From Pteria penguin (Eukaryota > Mollusca > Bivalvia > Pterioida > Pteriidae): DNA of 64,000 nt. The notes below the pieces were generated by a model. That model had not been told where the DNA came from. It saw nothing but the letters and a program-made list of their open reading frames with translations, and ran no database searches. The translations under genes were made by a program, and so were the position numbers. The stretch is from assembly GCA_035048485.1 (NCBI GenBank), contig CM068580.1, positions 41,405,585 to 41,469,584 of the forward strand, written 5' to 3'. Below, piece by piece: positions 27,101 to 42,100 of the stretch (position 1 is its first letter; each line of letters starts with the position of its first letter).

Positions 27101-30100
27101 ACAACTCTGGGGGTCTTGTTACATGTACCAACTACAGCCTACACTCTTCCTTTCTGGATATGTATTACAACAGCAAAAAGTCTGAAACATATCTTGGATT
27201 AACATCAATGTGTACAAAACAAAAACATAAAAGGACATCTTGTCATGTAAGAATGCAGTAAAACATAGTAATGGATCCTAGGAGTCTTCTTTAAATAATC
27301 ACAAATTGTGATATAGCTGTTGACAGCCCTTTTGATAGTTACTTAAGCATGTTGCTTAACAACTGGTTACAGAGCTTACTAAATTTTAAGTACATGTATA
27401 TACTTTTAAACAATAGACTAAGCAAATTGCCTAGAAAAAACATTCTGAATTAACTTAAGAATACATGTATTCTTAAGAGGTTTGGAACTGTTTTGCATAT
27501 GACTCACAGTGTAAAGAATGTTCCAGGTATTTTATAGTACACATGTATCACATTTTATTTATGGTTTGTCTCATTTAGTTTTTAAGAACAGTTTTCTGTT
27601 AATTGATTAATTTATGTAAATTAGTTTTGTTTTTCAGATTAATTTAAACAATGTCAGACGAGTAGTAATGCTTAACTACAGCTCAGAAGAGAACACCATA
27701 GATTTTCGACACTAGTAGGTGTTCAGTTACTCAGTATGTTTTTATGCCCTCAGATTGATAGATCAGTGGCATATTGTTTTTGTTCTGCCTGTGCAATCTG
27801 TTTGTTTGTCTGTCTGAGAACTTTAAACTTGGCCATAACTTTTGAATGGGAAGGGGGGGGAGTGGAATAGAGGCTTCATATTTCACATGCATACTCAACT
27901 AATGAATCCCTTTCAAATAACACTAAAGTCGATGACCTTTCTTTTTGTCGTGTCTGTTTGTTTGTTTGTCTGTTGTCAACTTTAACCTTGGCCATAACTT
28001 TTGAACCTAAAGTTATAGAGACTTCATATTTCACATGCGTACTCAACTGATGAAGCCCTTTTTCAATATATATATATGTAGATTTTCATACAGATATTAT
28101 GAATGGAAAAATTTAGATTCTTTTATGATTATAATAGGTGTGCAGATAATTATCGTTATCTTAACCTGAATATATAAAAGTGAACCTTCAGAGAAGTTGA
28201 AGTAATTTGTTACCATAGATTAAAGCACTCTGAGGTGTCACGACAAACCTTTAGATCAAATCACTAGGAGCAGTCAAGAAAAACAAATCCACAGGGGCAG
28301 TCATGAAAAACCATTAGATCAGACCCCAGGGACTGTCATGAAAAACCTTTAGATCAAATCCACAGGGGCAGTCATGAAATACCTTTGGATCACATCCCAA
28401 GAGGCAGTCATGAAAAACCTTAAGATCAAATCCCCACAGTCAGTCATGAAATACCTTTAGATCAGATCCCCAGGGGCAGACAGTGTAGTGGTTAAGCAGT
28501 CGTTTGCAATGCAGATGAATTCATTTCCTGAATTGCACCGCTATGTTTAAGATCTTGGTTACCTTCTGTCTCCATATTATGGTATGGCTGAAAAATTGTT
28601 GAAAGTGATATAAGCATGATAAAACACCAATCAACTAAAGTAGCAAATCAAGTCATTGATAACTTTTAAGCTGTTTTCTTGTTGTCTCTTGAAGTTTGAC
28701 TTATTGATTGTGAATTGTATTTAGTTTGCATGATAATCAGTTTCAGATAATGATGCTCAAAGAGAATGCAGTGTTAATTACATTTCATAATTAATAAAAT
28801 TATATATTTATATCTTTCTTTATTTGTATTTTAGCAATATAAAGGTGGTTCCTGTTGGCATGAGTAGAGGAATGAAAAAGCTGATTAAGGCAAATGTACC
28901 AGATATGAGTAAATATAAAGATGTCTCTGATTATATTATGCAGTGAGTATTCTTTTATGCTCATAGATCTCAGTTTCATGAAAATTTCAAAATGCATTTC
29001 AAAATTATGAAATTAAACGAATATATCTGATCTGATGTATTCTCTTTTGGTGTGAATTTTTGTAGGGAAGAAAATCACACATGATGAGAGTTATCTTTCT
29101 TAGTGTTGAAGCATTAAATAATAATGATCATAAGTCATGAATGTACACTATATACTGATGTAGGGGAGGCAATCTGTCAGAGAGTGAGGCTGAACAAGAC
29201 GGTCCCCACAATGAGGTAGAGGTCCCACAGTATCTCAGCAGTCGAGGCAACATCAAGTCCGCAAAGAGTGCAATAAGGTCAGTACATTATATTAAGAATG
29301 ACTTCAAGGTAACTATAATTATGGTGTGGAATAGTATTTCAAAGATACCTGCTGTTTCAATTCTGAATTTCTCTCTGAGTGATATTCACTGAAAGAGCTG
29401 TATTGTTTGTGTTTGTTTAACACCCCACCAGATTTATTTCACCTTAGCTGTAAGTAGTGGCCTTATATGAATGATAGGGCCACAATTCCTTACGTTGCGT
29501 AAACTTTCAGTTTTGATAAACAGAATGGCCGGCAAGATTCTACACATTTCAACATCAAATGGAGCAAATATCTAACATATATAAACAAGAAGCAAACGAT
29601 CGGCTATAATAACTTATCTCCGATCTGTCGTCTGAAGGCTCTACACACATTTTTTCCCAACCTGTGTCAAATTTGCTGGTTTGTTTATATGCAATCTGAA
29701 TCATCCACACGTTTGCATTTTTGTATCTCAGCTGAAGAATCAAACGTGTAGATGATTCAGACTACATATAAACAAACCGAAATTTGACACAGGTAGGGAA
29801 AAAATGTGTACAGCCTTCAGACAACAGATCAGGGGTAAGTTGTTATTGCTGATCGTTTGCTTCATGTTTATCCGTTTACCAAAATTGCAAGTTTACGCAA
29901 CTTAAGGAATTGTGGCCCTGTCATTCAAATAGAGCTACTACTTGCGACTAATTTCGCCAATATTGCAATGACCTGTGTCCATACGATGAATGAAACCAGA
30001 GTGTCTGAGATGGTAAAACAACTGACCTTCAAAAGTGACATGCTACAATGTGATCCAGCATTCTGCTTCAGCTCTCTCTTCCACTGTCAGGGCTCCATAC

Positions 30101-33100
30101 TGCCCATTACTTTTGTTGCACTGTGATATTTTTTTCCAATAGAAATTTCAAATATGTGAACCAAATTAGACATCATTTCTGAAAACGAGCTCTTTTGTTG
30201 TCATCCATTATTTGTGACTCAAGTTTTGGGTCGTGGGAGTGAAGCTGATCATTTTTAAAGAACTTTCTTATGAAGCAAGTGTATATATGTAACTATAAAC
30301 AGACGCTTTGACAAATATTGAAGTATACTGCTATGTCTAAAACAGAAATCATATGTTATAATAAAAAATGTTTAAGGAAAGCTGTACAAATGAAATATAT
30401 AAACATGTATTATTTAAATGGTATACAGATAAAAATGTAAAATCTGTGTGTTCTCAGACTTACAGAAATAGGTCCACGAATGACGTTACACTTAATAAAG
30501 ATAGAGGAAGGGGTGTGTCAGGGCAATGTTATGTTCCATGAATTTGTGACAAAAACAGAGGAGGAGCTAAACAACCTCAAAGCCATGAGGGAGAAGAAAA
30601 GGTATGAATACAGCTTATATGTACATGTATTATATTATATGATAAGTATATCCTATATTATATTTGTAAAATGATGCTGTGTTTACTGCAGTGTTATAGA
30701 CATCCAAGAACTGAGCAAATGTAGCACATTTGATTAGATGCTTGGGTGGTGAAAAAGAGGTCCCGGGTTCAAATATCATTGGTATCCTGTTTTCGGATAA
30801 TACAGTAAAAGCCGAGGTCCCATGTCATGGTAGACATGGCATGTATGTGATCCCTCACTTCTTCCTTAGTGTCCATTGCATAGGTCTAAATCTCTATACA
30901 TTTCCACCAGGCAGATTCTCTCATCGTTTAAGTGCAGTAATCTTGGTGTGACGTAAAATGAGAATCAAACAAACATTTAAGAACTGCATTTGTATTGAAA
31001 ATGTGAAATTCTGAGCTCATTTAATCAGAGAGAGAGAACTTATGGCTGCACTCACTTTGGGGATCTTGACATTGTTAAACATATGTAGTAGGGAAATGGA
31101 GTAGTAATATTCTTTTTGACATTGGAATTACTGCTCATATGCCACTGCTATACATGGTGGTTTTAATGGTAATAAACTAAAGTATTTTCAAAATTGCTAG
31201 ATGGCTAGTTGAAATTTATATTTATATTACTTAAAGTTGTATACCCTACAATTCAGTATAATTTCAAAAATTACCGCATGTAAAACAAAAACTGTATTTT
31301 TCTCGTATGGCTGAAGTTATTAACTTTGCGTTAATAACATCTTTTGTTGCTTCAAACCCTCGGAGATATCAAAATAAAAAGAAAATACTTCGTAAATAAA
31401 GTGGGTATTCCATAAATACAACCATGACCCGACTTCGCACATGCACAGTTTAATTAAAACAAATACGAGGAAGGGAGACTCCAAAAGAAATCGATTTCAG
31501 TAAATACTAACTTTAGCAGACTTGAATACAGATTTTTAAAGTTACTCGTCAAGTTTATTTACCTCGCCCTCCACCAGTGTCCGTGATGCGGCGGCTTCCA
31601 ATTTAGATCACGTGATAAGTTGGTTGTAAACATTCTGTTTACAAACATCGTGTTTTAGACAGCCATATCTCACTTAATACGACGAATTTGATCCCAATAT
31701 TTGCAAGGGTCCTTTTTTAATATGTTTTAGGCTTATTTATATATTCAAAATAATTAAGAATAAATCAACCCATAATATGCATTCTACCAGCGAACATAGG
31801 GTATACAGCTTTAAAGATCATTAATCCAGTTTTCCCTTTCCTACAAATTGCTTAGTCGTTGTTTCCTCTGATTGCTGAAATAATACAATGTTAGAAGGGT
31901 CATTTACTTGTTATGTGATACATGTATTGGATATATTTGCCAGTAGGTTTAGCATGATTAGGTCACTATATTGAACTTTGTGTACTCTTATAGGAAATTG
32001 AAAGAAATGAGAAAACGAGTACAAGAGGAAAATGTGAAGAAGAAAAAACTTGCAAAGGAAGAACATAAACAGAAATCTTTAGAAGGAATGAAGAAAAAAG
32101 AAGATGATAATGATGACTATGAGGAAAACAATAGTGAGTTAATATTAGCAATAGCTAAGATTATTTACATATCAAAACAATGTTACATACATCAAATAAT
32201 TTGCCCTTGAACTTTCTGTCTGTTTGTTAATAAAGGCAATTCCATTTACCAAAACCGTTATTTCCCATAGCCAATCAATGACTCGGCTAGGCACATGCAA
32301 GTGATTTAATATGTTACAAACACTGTGTCAAAAACTACCTTGTTAAAATGCTAACGCTGGGGATATTAATTTCATTCCTAGAATTTTTAGCCGACCCACT
32401 GATTGGATGAAAATCAGAGTTCACCAGAACATGACCCCTTACTGGGTTTTGGCAGATCTTAATATACAATGGGACAAATAGAGAAGCAGAATAAAGATAT
32501 GGTTCTTATCAGATTGAGTCCATTGTATAGGTCTAAATAGCTGTTCAGGGAATCAGGCAGATGCTGTCACCATATAAGTGAAAATAGAATGTATGTTACT
32601 ATTGAGAAATTACAAGCCAACTTTTCACATACATGTACTCTTAATTTAGTCACACTTGAGAGACAGCTTGACATGATGTCAGTAATCCAGTATGGATGTA
32701 GTAGCTTCAGAATGGATGTCTTAAGATGGACATCAACAAATCAACATATTTGAGTGTCGTCAAGCAATATGCTTTCTTTCTTGCTGGAGTTATCTTTCGT
32801 TAATATAACTAGATGTAAATGAAGAGAGATCCTTTTAAAATTCCAGCAGATGCATGTGGCATATTCAGTTTAATTGCTTGTTTATTATGCCTTATCATAT
32901 GTATAATTAAGACATTGAGTGTCAATAATATCAGTCCTAATGTCCTAGCGCATTAATACCTTCCCTCACATTTTCATTTTGCATGTAGTTCAGGTTTAGA
33001 GAAAGTAAATCAAACAGACTTATGAAACTTAATATGAATTATTAGGGCATGTCTTTGCCAGAACATATCTGTCTTTTTATAATTTTGACATTAATTTTGT

Positions 33101-36100
33101 TATTTTCAATGTAAGCTCATTTATTAAAAAAACACATAGAAATTTACAATTTGTGATTGTATTCTTATACATTTGGCTAGTCTCTATTTGTCGATCTGTC
33201 TGTGCTTCTGTCATAATCACTTTGTCTGCACTTTTTGTTCTCTTTTGCTTTTTGACATTGAATTCTGATAATGGTTTATAGTATCGTGGATCAGGCTTAG
33301 GGTATAGTCCTTGGGGTGATGCAAAAGGGCAGGATTAGGAAGACTTGTCCTTGTTCCTCTTAATAGTAGTGATGCAGAATCGGACAATTTTCATAATCGA
33401 TGATCGGACAATAATCGGAAATTATAACCGATCGATGATCGATTATAATTGGACGAATAAGAAATCCATTTTGCAAGGGGATATTTTTATCATTTGACAA
33501 TGTAATCATGTATGTAGAATTTTTTATTTAAAAAATACAATAAATTAGAAATTTTAAACAATAAAATACATGTATATCTCAATAACAAGATAACAAGTGT
33601 CTTTACCAAAGACCAAACAAGAATAACTAGCAATTCCTTTATTCTATGGAAAAAATTAAGAGGGGACAAACTATTAAAGAAAGCATCATACATTCATTCT
33701 GATAATTCTTTGAAAATTACAAATATCATGAAATTGATGAATAAGTTTGTTATTTTTTTCACTTTCAGTCATCTGTGTATGAATCAAAGGAAATTCTGCA
33801 GATGGCAAGATAAACGATTTTTTAAACAATGAAATTTATACAAAGATAAGAGAATCAAACAAAAATACTATATTTTCACATGTTTTTATCCTGATTCATT
33901 CAAATTTATATGTAAAAAACAATAATTATTGATATTTTAAGTTCCATTTCATGGGCATTTCAGTAATAAGATGGGGCATTCTAGTCAGTTGGGTCATTTC
34001 GGTAGATAGTTACACTATATTTTACGAGTCAATTTGGGTGATAAAACTTCTTATTTTTCTTTTTTTTTTTTTTGTCGATTTTGCGATTTTTGAAAATAGA
34101 ATCGAAAATCGAAATCTGCGCACTTTCAGCAATCGACATTCGATGATCGGCGATAATCGTTTCATCACTACTTAACAGTCTTTTTTAAGTTCATGTAAAT
34201 ATTAATGATATGATGGTACTTTTAGGTAAGATACAACTCGTAGTTTTGCACCTGGGTTTCAGACTTTATGTATATTGCCTAGGTTTTGCACACCAATATA
34301 TGGTGACTGGTAGTTACCATCCGACTTCTAATCTCATATTTCCTAGCATGACCTTGACTCCTTTTACAATAACATACCTAAATTTGTGGAACTCATACCC
34401 TATGCTAAAATGTATTTATTTTTTACTAGTCACTTTATTTTAGAATTAATGGAAGATTTGGTGATTTCACATAAACTGAAAAATTACACTTTATGCAGCT
34501 GGTTCATCTGTAGTATAGATAGGTCATTGTATTATGCCAATTTTGATGACGAGCATTAACTTCGTATTCTCTTTCAAAAGACAGAAAACTAATGGTCAGT
34601 CTTGGTACCCAAAATCATAACCTCCTAGATTTCAGGTTAGGAGTCCATGGACTGACCTAGCCTGCTGTTGTATTTGAATCACATTACATAGGTACTTATG
34701 TATATTTTTTTCAAACATGATAATGCTCTGTAATTAAAGGGCTTTTTCGTACTCTAATGACTAACAAATTTGGACCAGAACCAAAGGGAGGATCTTTGAA
34801 TGGGATCAGATTAAAAGTTTAATCAAGTATTCAGACATACTTTGTACTTAACTTACACCCAATTTCATTACATGTTTATATATGTGAGAAAGCATGTACA
34901 GTTGATAAAGAATACTGACAATTTACAGAACAGGGTGTTTTATGGGGTTTTTTTTCAATATATAACTATCCATGCTACTGTGTTGCACAAGTATATATAG
35001 AAGAGTGGCCTCAAACGGGTTTGTGTGTTAGTCTCTGTGTATCTATTAGTATATCTGACTGTTTTTCTATTTATATGCCACATTAATCATGGATATAGTC
35101 TTTTCAACTATTCTCGATTACACTTAGTATGTTCAGTTAGTTATCAGCTATTGAAGCTGTTTCAAGAAATTTTGAAGTCATGTAAATGCTAGTGGATTAC
35201 CTATCATTCTGTCTCTACATTCATTCATTCAAAAGCTATCATCAGTTATTTTTGCTGAATCAGAGGGGATCAAAACTTACACATGTAATATATCTCTCAA
35301 GGAGAATCTGGTTCCATCCTTCTTATGCAGATTCAAATTCTAGTGCTTCTGTTATCCAGTTAAGAAGACCTAGATTACAAATACATGTACATGTAATAAT
35401 TGCAGATAGACGTAATTAATTTTCCTCTATGAAAATTACCTAAACAAATGCTCAACTTTACACTCTAACATACCATTTGTGGGACAGATTCATAAGATGC
35501 ACAATTAAAGAATATGTAAGAAGTAAAAGGTAGAAATTTGAAAACAATCATGAACTGAAATAAACTTTTTTTATGATAAATGAGGAAATTTTAAAGCTAT
35601 GTCATTTCTTATATATCAAGAGAAAAGTTACTTCAGCAAGTAAATATTGAAATAATATTTTCAATTTGCATGGTTTAAGTGGTTTTGTTACAAATGTGTA
35701 ATGTTAATCCATGGTCTCCTTGATAAAACAGAACTTTATCACACTAATACTTTGATAGGTTACTTTATTATGCAGTCATTGTAGTGCACATATATATTTA
35801 GCTGTGAGGAAGCATTCAGAACTTGCAATTATTTTTTATTTTTCCGTAAATGAAAAAAAATTGGTGCATGATGTGCACCAAGTTTACAGTTTTGTTTTTC
35901 AAAATATGAATAAGATGACTTGTACATATCTGCAGCCAGAGAGGTAGAATCTTATCTGGCATTTCATACTCTGTGCCATGAATGCTTTTAAGTTCTTATG
36001 ATCCAAACTTTATCAGTTTCTTCTCAGTACATATGAAAAATGTAAATACCACTGCACATATTTTAGTATAATTTTCTGATATCTGGCTTATTATCAGTTT

Positions 36101-39100
36101 GTCCTACTTATTTAATTCGTGATGAAGGTGTAATGTGCCATGACGGCAAGCTGTGTTTTGGAACCTAAGCGCAGTGGATAGAAGACATGTGTACATTATC
36201 GTCACTCTCCTATTAAACATCTGCAAAAATTTACGCTGTACTGTGTAATGAAATGACATAATTACACACAGTCATTTAGTAAGAAAAAAAGGTGAATAGT
36301 CAAGAAAAAAACCCTGAAATTATTTCAAGGTTAGTTTTCATTTTGAAAGTGTTGATGATCAGTATCATAGATTTGCTTCACACATATCCTTTGAATGACT
36401 TTTTAATGCTTTTCTTTTAGTAATATATGCTTAAGTATATGTATATCTAAATGTAGTGCTTTTTTGTTTGTAATTATGATTGAAAAACCCTGGAAAAATA
36501 TACAATTTACATTAATATGAAGTCTTGAAAACATTTTCATGTGTAGACAGTGGGTTTTTTTTCTTCAAATCAAGTCTGTTATAAGGACCCTTCCCAATGG
36601 AAATTTCATTAATTTTCCCAAAATTTGTCTAAATTTTTCCCAAACATTGAACTTTTAGCATTATGCAAATGGGACAAAAATTTTCACTGGAAAAGGTACA
36701 GACACTTTTGAAAAAAAATTAAAACTTCTTAAACAAGCAAACACAGGAAGATCTATCTCTATGTGGTAGTTTACATTGTAAACTTAATTCTCTCAGAGTG
36801 CATTGCCTGTGCTTTAAGTGGATGTCTCAGTTTAACCTAGATTCCGGATATCCTATCTTTATTTAGAACAAAGAAATTAACCTTGATATGGAATGTTGAT
36901 ACATGACCTAAATCCTCTAGGACCTCAACAGATCCCATCTCCAAACCTCAGTCTCAAATATGTAATGTGTGATTGGAATCAGAATTGGGTTTTGGGTTGC
37001 CCAGAACAGAAAAGGCACATTATTGTTTATTATCAATTGGTTAACATAAAATTCATTTTACAAATTACTTAAGACTCTGCAACTCAGTTACAGTGTCATT
37101 CTGAATTGATTCTCCTTCCTCGATTGTTTTCAGAGTATGAGATAAATATTTTTGCAAAGAATTTGATATTTGGTTTACGTTATATTTTTCAATTTACAGT
37201 TGATTTTTTCATTTATACATGTATATTACATGATCTGTTCACTTTGGATAACACAGTTTTTACTTAAGCTTTTATTAATCATGTTTTGGTATTTTTGAGA
37301 AATTGATTTTCTTTGTTTTTTTTTTCTATATATATTCTGGCATTGTGTGAGGTTGAATGAAACATAATTATAACTTTTTACAATGAAATTTCAAGATATA
37401 GAATGAACTGAAAGCTATATCCTGTTAAAGCATGTAAAGAGGATGTATGTATAGAATAAAAATGATTAACCCATAGTTGTATCTACATGCATGCCAAATA
37501 TCAAATGATTTCATTGGCAAGGGACTCCAATACACTTACACTAGATAGGGTCACGTTACTGAAACAGAAATATCCCAGAAATGATACAGGCACTGATCCT
37601 ACTAATTTCACTGGCAGATGCCAATCAGATTTTTTGTCTTAATAGAACCTGAACTTTCTGTTTGACCTATATTATTCTAAATATATCGGTATTTACTGGA
37701 CAAGTGAATAATATGTATTTTCCTTGATATATAATTGAAATAACGTTTACATGTAAATGTGATATATTGAGGATAATGTTTTTTATAATGTAAGAAAATA
37801 AAATATGAAACACATACTTGCTGCTTATTGACATGTAACTTGAAATGAATCACTCATGCTTTTGATACATAGTTCTTTTGAATACTACCATAATTTTCTT
37901 AACTCATTTTGTAATATGTCAGGTTTTTTTTTTATTTGGAATGATAATGTGATCATGACATGATATAAACATAGACATAACAGACGCTAATTTACCTGAA
38001 CATAAAATCCCCAAGTTGGACCTTCTTTATTTGATGATGTTGATGGAAGACATAGAACATGAAAATTCATACTTTTGCCATTCTGATTGAAATAGATTTC
38101 CTTAGTAACTGTAAAATGTTAAAAATATTATTTGTTTACCAAGAATTGCGTATGTGGTAATCATCATTGATGTTATTATTATTAATATTTATGGCGATCA
38201 TACACCCATCCACTCATTACATAAACGTCAATCTATCATCACTTCCTGTCTAATCATACACCCATCCACTCATTACATAAACGTCTATCTATCATCACTT
38301 CCTGTCTAATCATACACCCATCCACTCATTACATAAACGTCTATCTATCATCACTTCCTGTCTAATCATACACCCATCCACTCATTACATAAACGTCTAT
38401 CTATCATCACTTCCTGTCTAATCATACACCCATCCACTCATTACATAAACGTCTATCTATCATCACTTCCTGTCTAATCATACACCCATCCACTCATTAC
38501 ATAAACGTCTATCTATCATCACTTCCTGTCTAATCATACACCCATCCACTTAGGACACAACTATCTATTTTTCATCACTTCTTTTCTAATGATACTTCCA
38601 TTTGGAAGACAATCTGTCTATCTGTCGTCACTTTTGTCTAGTCATACACAACACAACTGTCTATTTGGTATCACTTCTTGTCAAATCATACACCCATGCA
38701 CTAAAGACACAACTGTCTATTTGTCATCACTTCCTGTGTAATAATACACCCATCCACTCATTACACAACTGTCTATTTGTCATCACTTCTTGTCTAACCA
38801 TACACCCATCCACTAAAGACACAACTGTCTATTTGTCATCACTTCCTGTGTAATCATACACCCATCCACTCATTACACAACTGTCATTTGTCATCACTTC
38901 TTGTCTAATCATATACCCATCCACTAAAAACACAACTGTCTATTTGTCATCACTTCCTGTGTAATCATACACCCATCCACTCATTACACAACTGTCTATT
39001 TGTCATCACTTTCTGTGTAATCATACACCTATCCACTCATTTCACAACTGTCTATTTGTCTTCACTTCTTGTCTAACCATACACCCATCCACTCATTACA

Positions 39101-42100
39101 CAACTGTCTGTTTGTCATCACTTCTTGTCTAACCATACACCCATCTACTTGAAACACAGCTGTCTATCTGTCATTACTTCTTGTCTAATCCATTTCCATC
39201 CTGTTTTTGTGTTTTCCAATAATATTCTTACAAAATCTTTGTCTTCACCTGATTCATGTATTTGATTTAAGTATGTCCATTGCATGTCAGGGTCATCTCT
39301 ACATGCAAGGGCTTTTATTAGACACATAACAATTTTACAGTTCTAGGATATTAATATAATTGTGTTATCAGTGCAATATGCAGTATTGCTTTGCTATTAT
39401 TTACTTATATGTTTCTTCATGTTTATTGATGCTTGCGTTTTGATCTCTGTTTATCTATAGTATGTTATATATACATGAGTTTTATTGAGAACCAGGATGT
39501 TACGCTTCACTGCATACCAGATTCAAATCGGCATGCTTGATTTAACATGAAGGGATATTGTAGAATCTGCATCATAAAACGGTTTGTTTTATCAAGGTTG
39601 CGAAAAGAAACACTTTCATGATAGATAAAAACGATAACCTGCAGAGAAATTAGGCCGTGAACTAAGCATTAGAATAACAATGATTGCATGACTCAAAACA
39701 CATAAACACTACATGAAAATAAAAAGATTTAAGAGATCAGCAATGCTGTGCATTTCTGTGAAAATGAACACTAAAGTTCTAACCTTAGTTTACTTTAGCA
39801 CCTTTCTATCGAAAAAAAAAAAGAAAGAAAATAGGAGAAGGGTTGCAATATGTACAGTATTTTTCTTAAGCTAAGAGAATTTCTTCTGATTTTAAAGTAC
39901 AGATATTTAATGGGAAAAAAAGAGTGAAAAATATACATAATGTACATATATCACAGTGCACATTTAATGCAGTACATGTATATTAAATAGAGCACACTTA
40001 ACACAGCACACTGAATGCATTAAACAAGTATTGTGCAAAAGAAGTATTTTTTTATTATGTAACAGCATAATGTCTACCATAGAAATTGACTAAAATGCCA
40101 ATTTTTTATAGATGTATATGTTTTTGTCAAGTTTTGACCTCTACAGGTTATTGATAAATCTGTAACAAAACAAAATTCACTTATCTGTGAATCATAGGAA
40201 TGAATATATACCTTAGATTCAAGTTTATCAGTATAATTTATTTCAAGATTTAAGGTAGAATGTCCTGTACTGAAATATCCGAAATATTTTCATGCTTGTA
40301 ATATAAGATATTTTGTATAGAATTTCCTACCTACATCCTTTTTACAGAGATTAAAATTGATTTGTTACAGTTGCGGTGTAAACATACGATTTTTTCAGTT
40401 CTCACATTAAGGTATTCTTTAATCCTACAGAAGGAAGTGTTTTCATTAAGTAATACTTCATTACATTCCAGTGTGATCAGTTACAAGGTCCAGCTTCTTT
40501 GAAGCCCCCTTAGTCTGGAAGACATATGGTTGATCTGTAATTAAGATCCTTGAATTCCTTCTGTATGGCTCCAGTTTTATATCTGACCCATGCTTCAATG
40601 TACAACCTCAGAACGGCTAAGGTTTCTGGAAATTCCTCATCTGTATTGTTCACTGTGTATAATTGCTTGAGTCTTATTGAATTATGCTTGGTACTTTGTA
40701 CATTGTGTTTACATTTTCAGTTTCTTTTTTTCAGGTTTTTAAATCAGAACTTGTTTTGATATGTTTCTAATCAATGTATTATATTTGTTGAATCGATGTA
40801 CAGAATATTGTACTTAGGAACCAAATTCTGATTTTTACAAGAAAATTATGTAACTTTAAAAACATTTCATTAGTCATTAAAGTGACTTTTGGTGTGATTT
40901 TATAATATTGTCTATCAGTCCTTTCTGTTTCTCTATCTGTCCATCTTTCTGTCCTCTTATTATTGCTCTCACAGTGGTCTTTATTTGAACTGTTGTTGTT
41001 CTATCTCAACTTATATAAAATGGTATTTTCATCCACTTTTATATGACAAATACATTATTTTATACAGAAAAATATAATTTTAAAACCTAATGGAATGTGT
41101 ATATAATATCATTTTAGTGGAGGAAGAAGAGGATGATGATGCAGAATACTACAGACAAGAAGTGGGACATAACCCTGACCCAGGTATCTTTACTTTAAAG
41201 TATCATGTGATAGTGATAACTAAATTTAGATCACATTTGCTTGAATATTTTCTTCCACTTAGATGTAATAGTTTTGAAGGTTTTTTGTTGCCTATGATCA
41301 TATGAATACTTAGGCTCTTGTCTCTTTGTCTTTCTACAGTATACCTGTCATACTGTAGTTTTTGCCCATTACTTTTGATCTTAATGTTCCTGCCAATTAT
41401 TCATATCAAGACATGCGAATATGGATGCTGTATACTTCGTTGCATTTAACTTCACTCTCCTTACATGCCCAATGTATAATGTTTTGCCGCACAAACACAC
41501 ATCATACTACTCTGACATCACAATTCAATCTTTTACATCAAAAAGAAAATCCTGGCAGATTGTAGTTTACCAGATACTGGGTTCTTTACAACATGTAATA
41601 TTAGAGAAAGATCTGTTTGACCCACCTCTTGGCTAAATTTAGTGCTTGTGCATAAAAACGCAAGTTGTGGTAGAACTGCACATGTTTGCTCATGGTTTGA
41701 ATGCAAAAAGTAGTTTGGCAAATGTTATTCATCTTGATGTTACAATTCACACTAGATAAGAAATATTAAGGACTATAATTGTCCAATCTGAACACTAAAA
41801 GTCTGACAGAGACTGGTTTTTGGCTGGATTGCAAAGTAATTCCTGTCTGTAGATTGGTGATGCCCGTCTGTCCGTCTGTCCATCTGTCAACATTTTGGTT
41901 AAGTTTATACATGTAGTTAAAGCAAAATCTCAGCAACTAATAAGAGTATAAGCATAATACTTCACAAAAGGTTCTTTAAGACCACAACTTTCAAATTATG
42001 CCATGACTATTGACCAAATGACATTGACCTTGGACTTTTACCCTTATTTGAAAACCCTTAATTTTGGCCATATCTTTTGAATCAGTAGAAGTAGGGCTTT

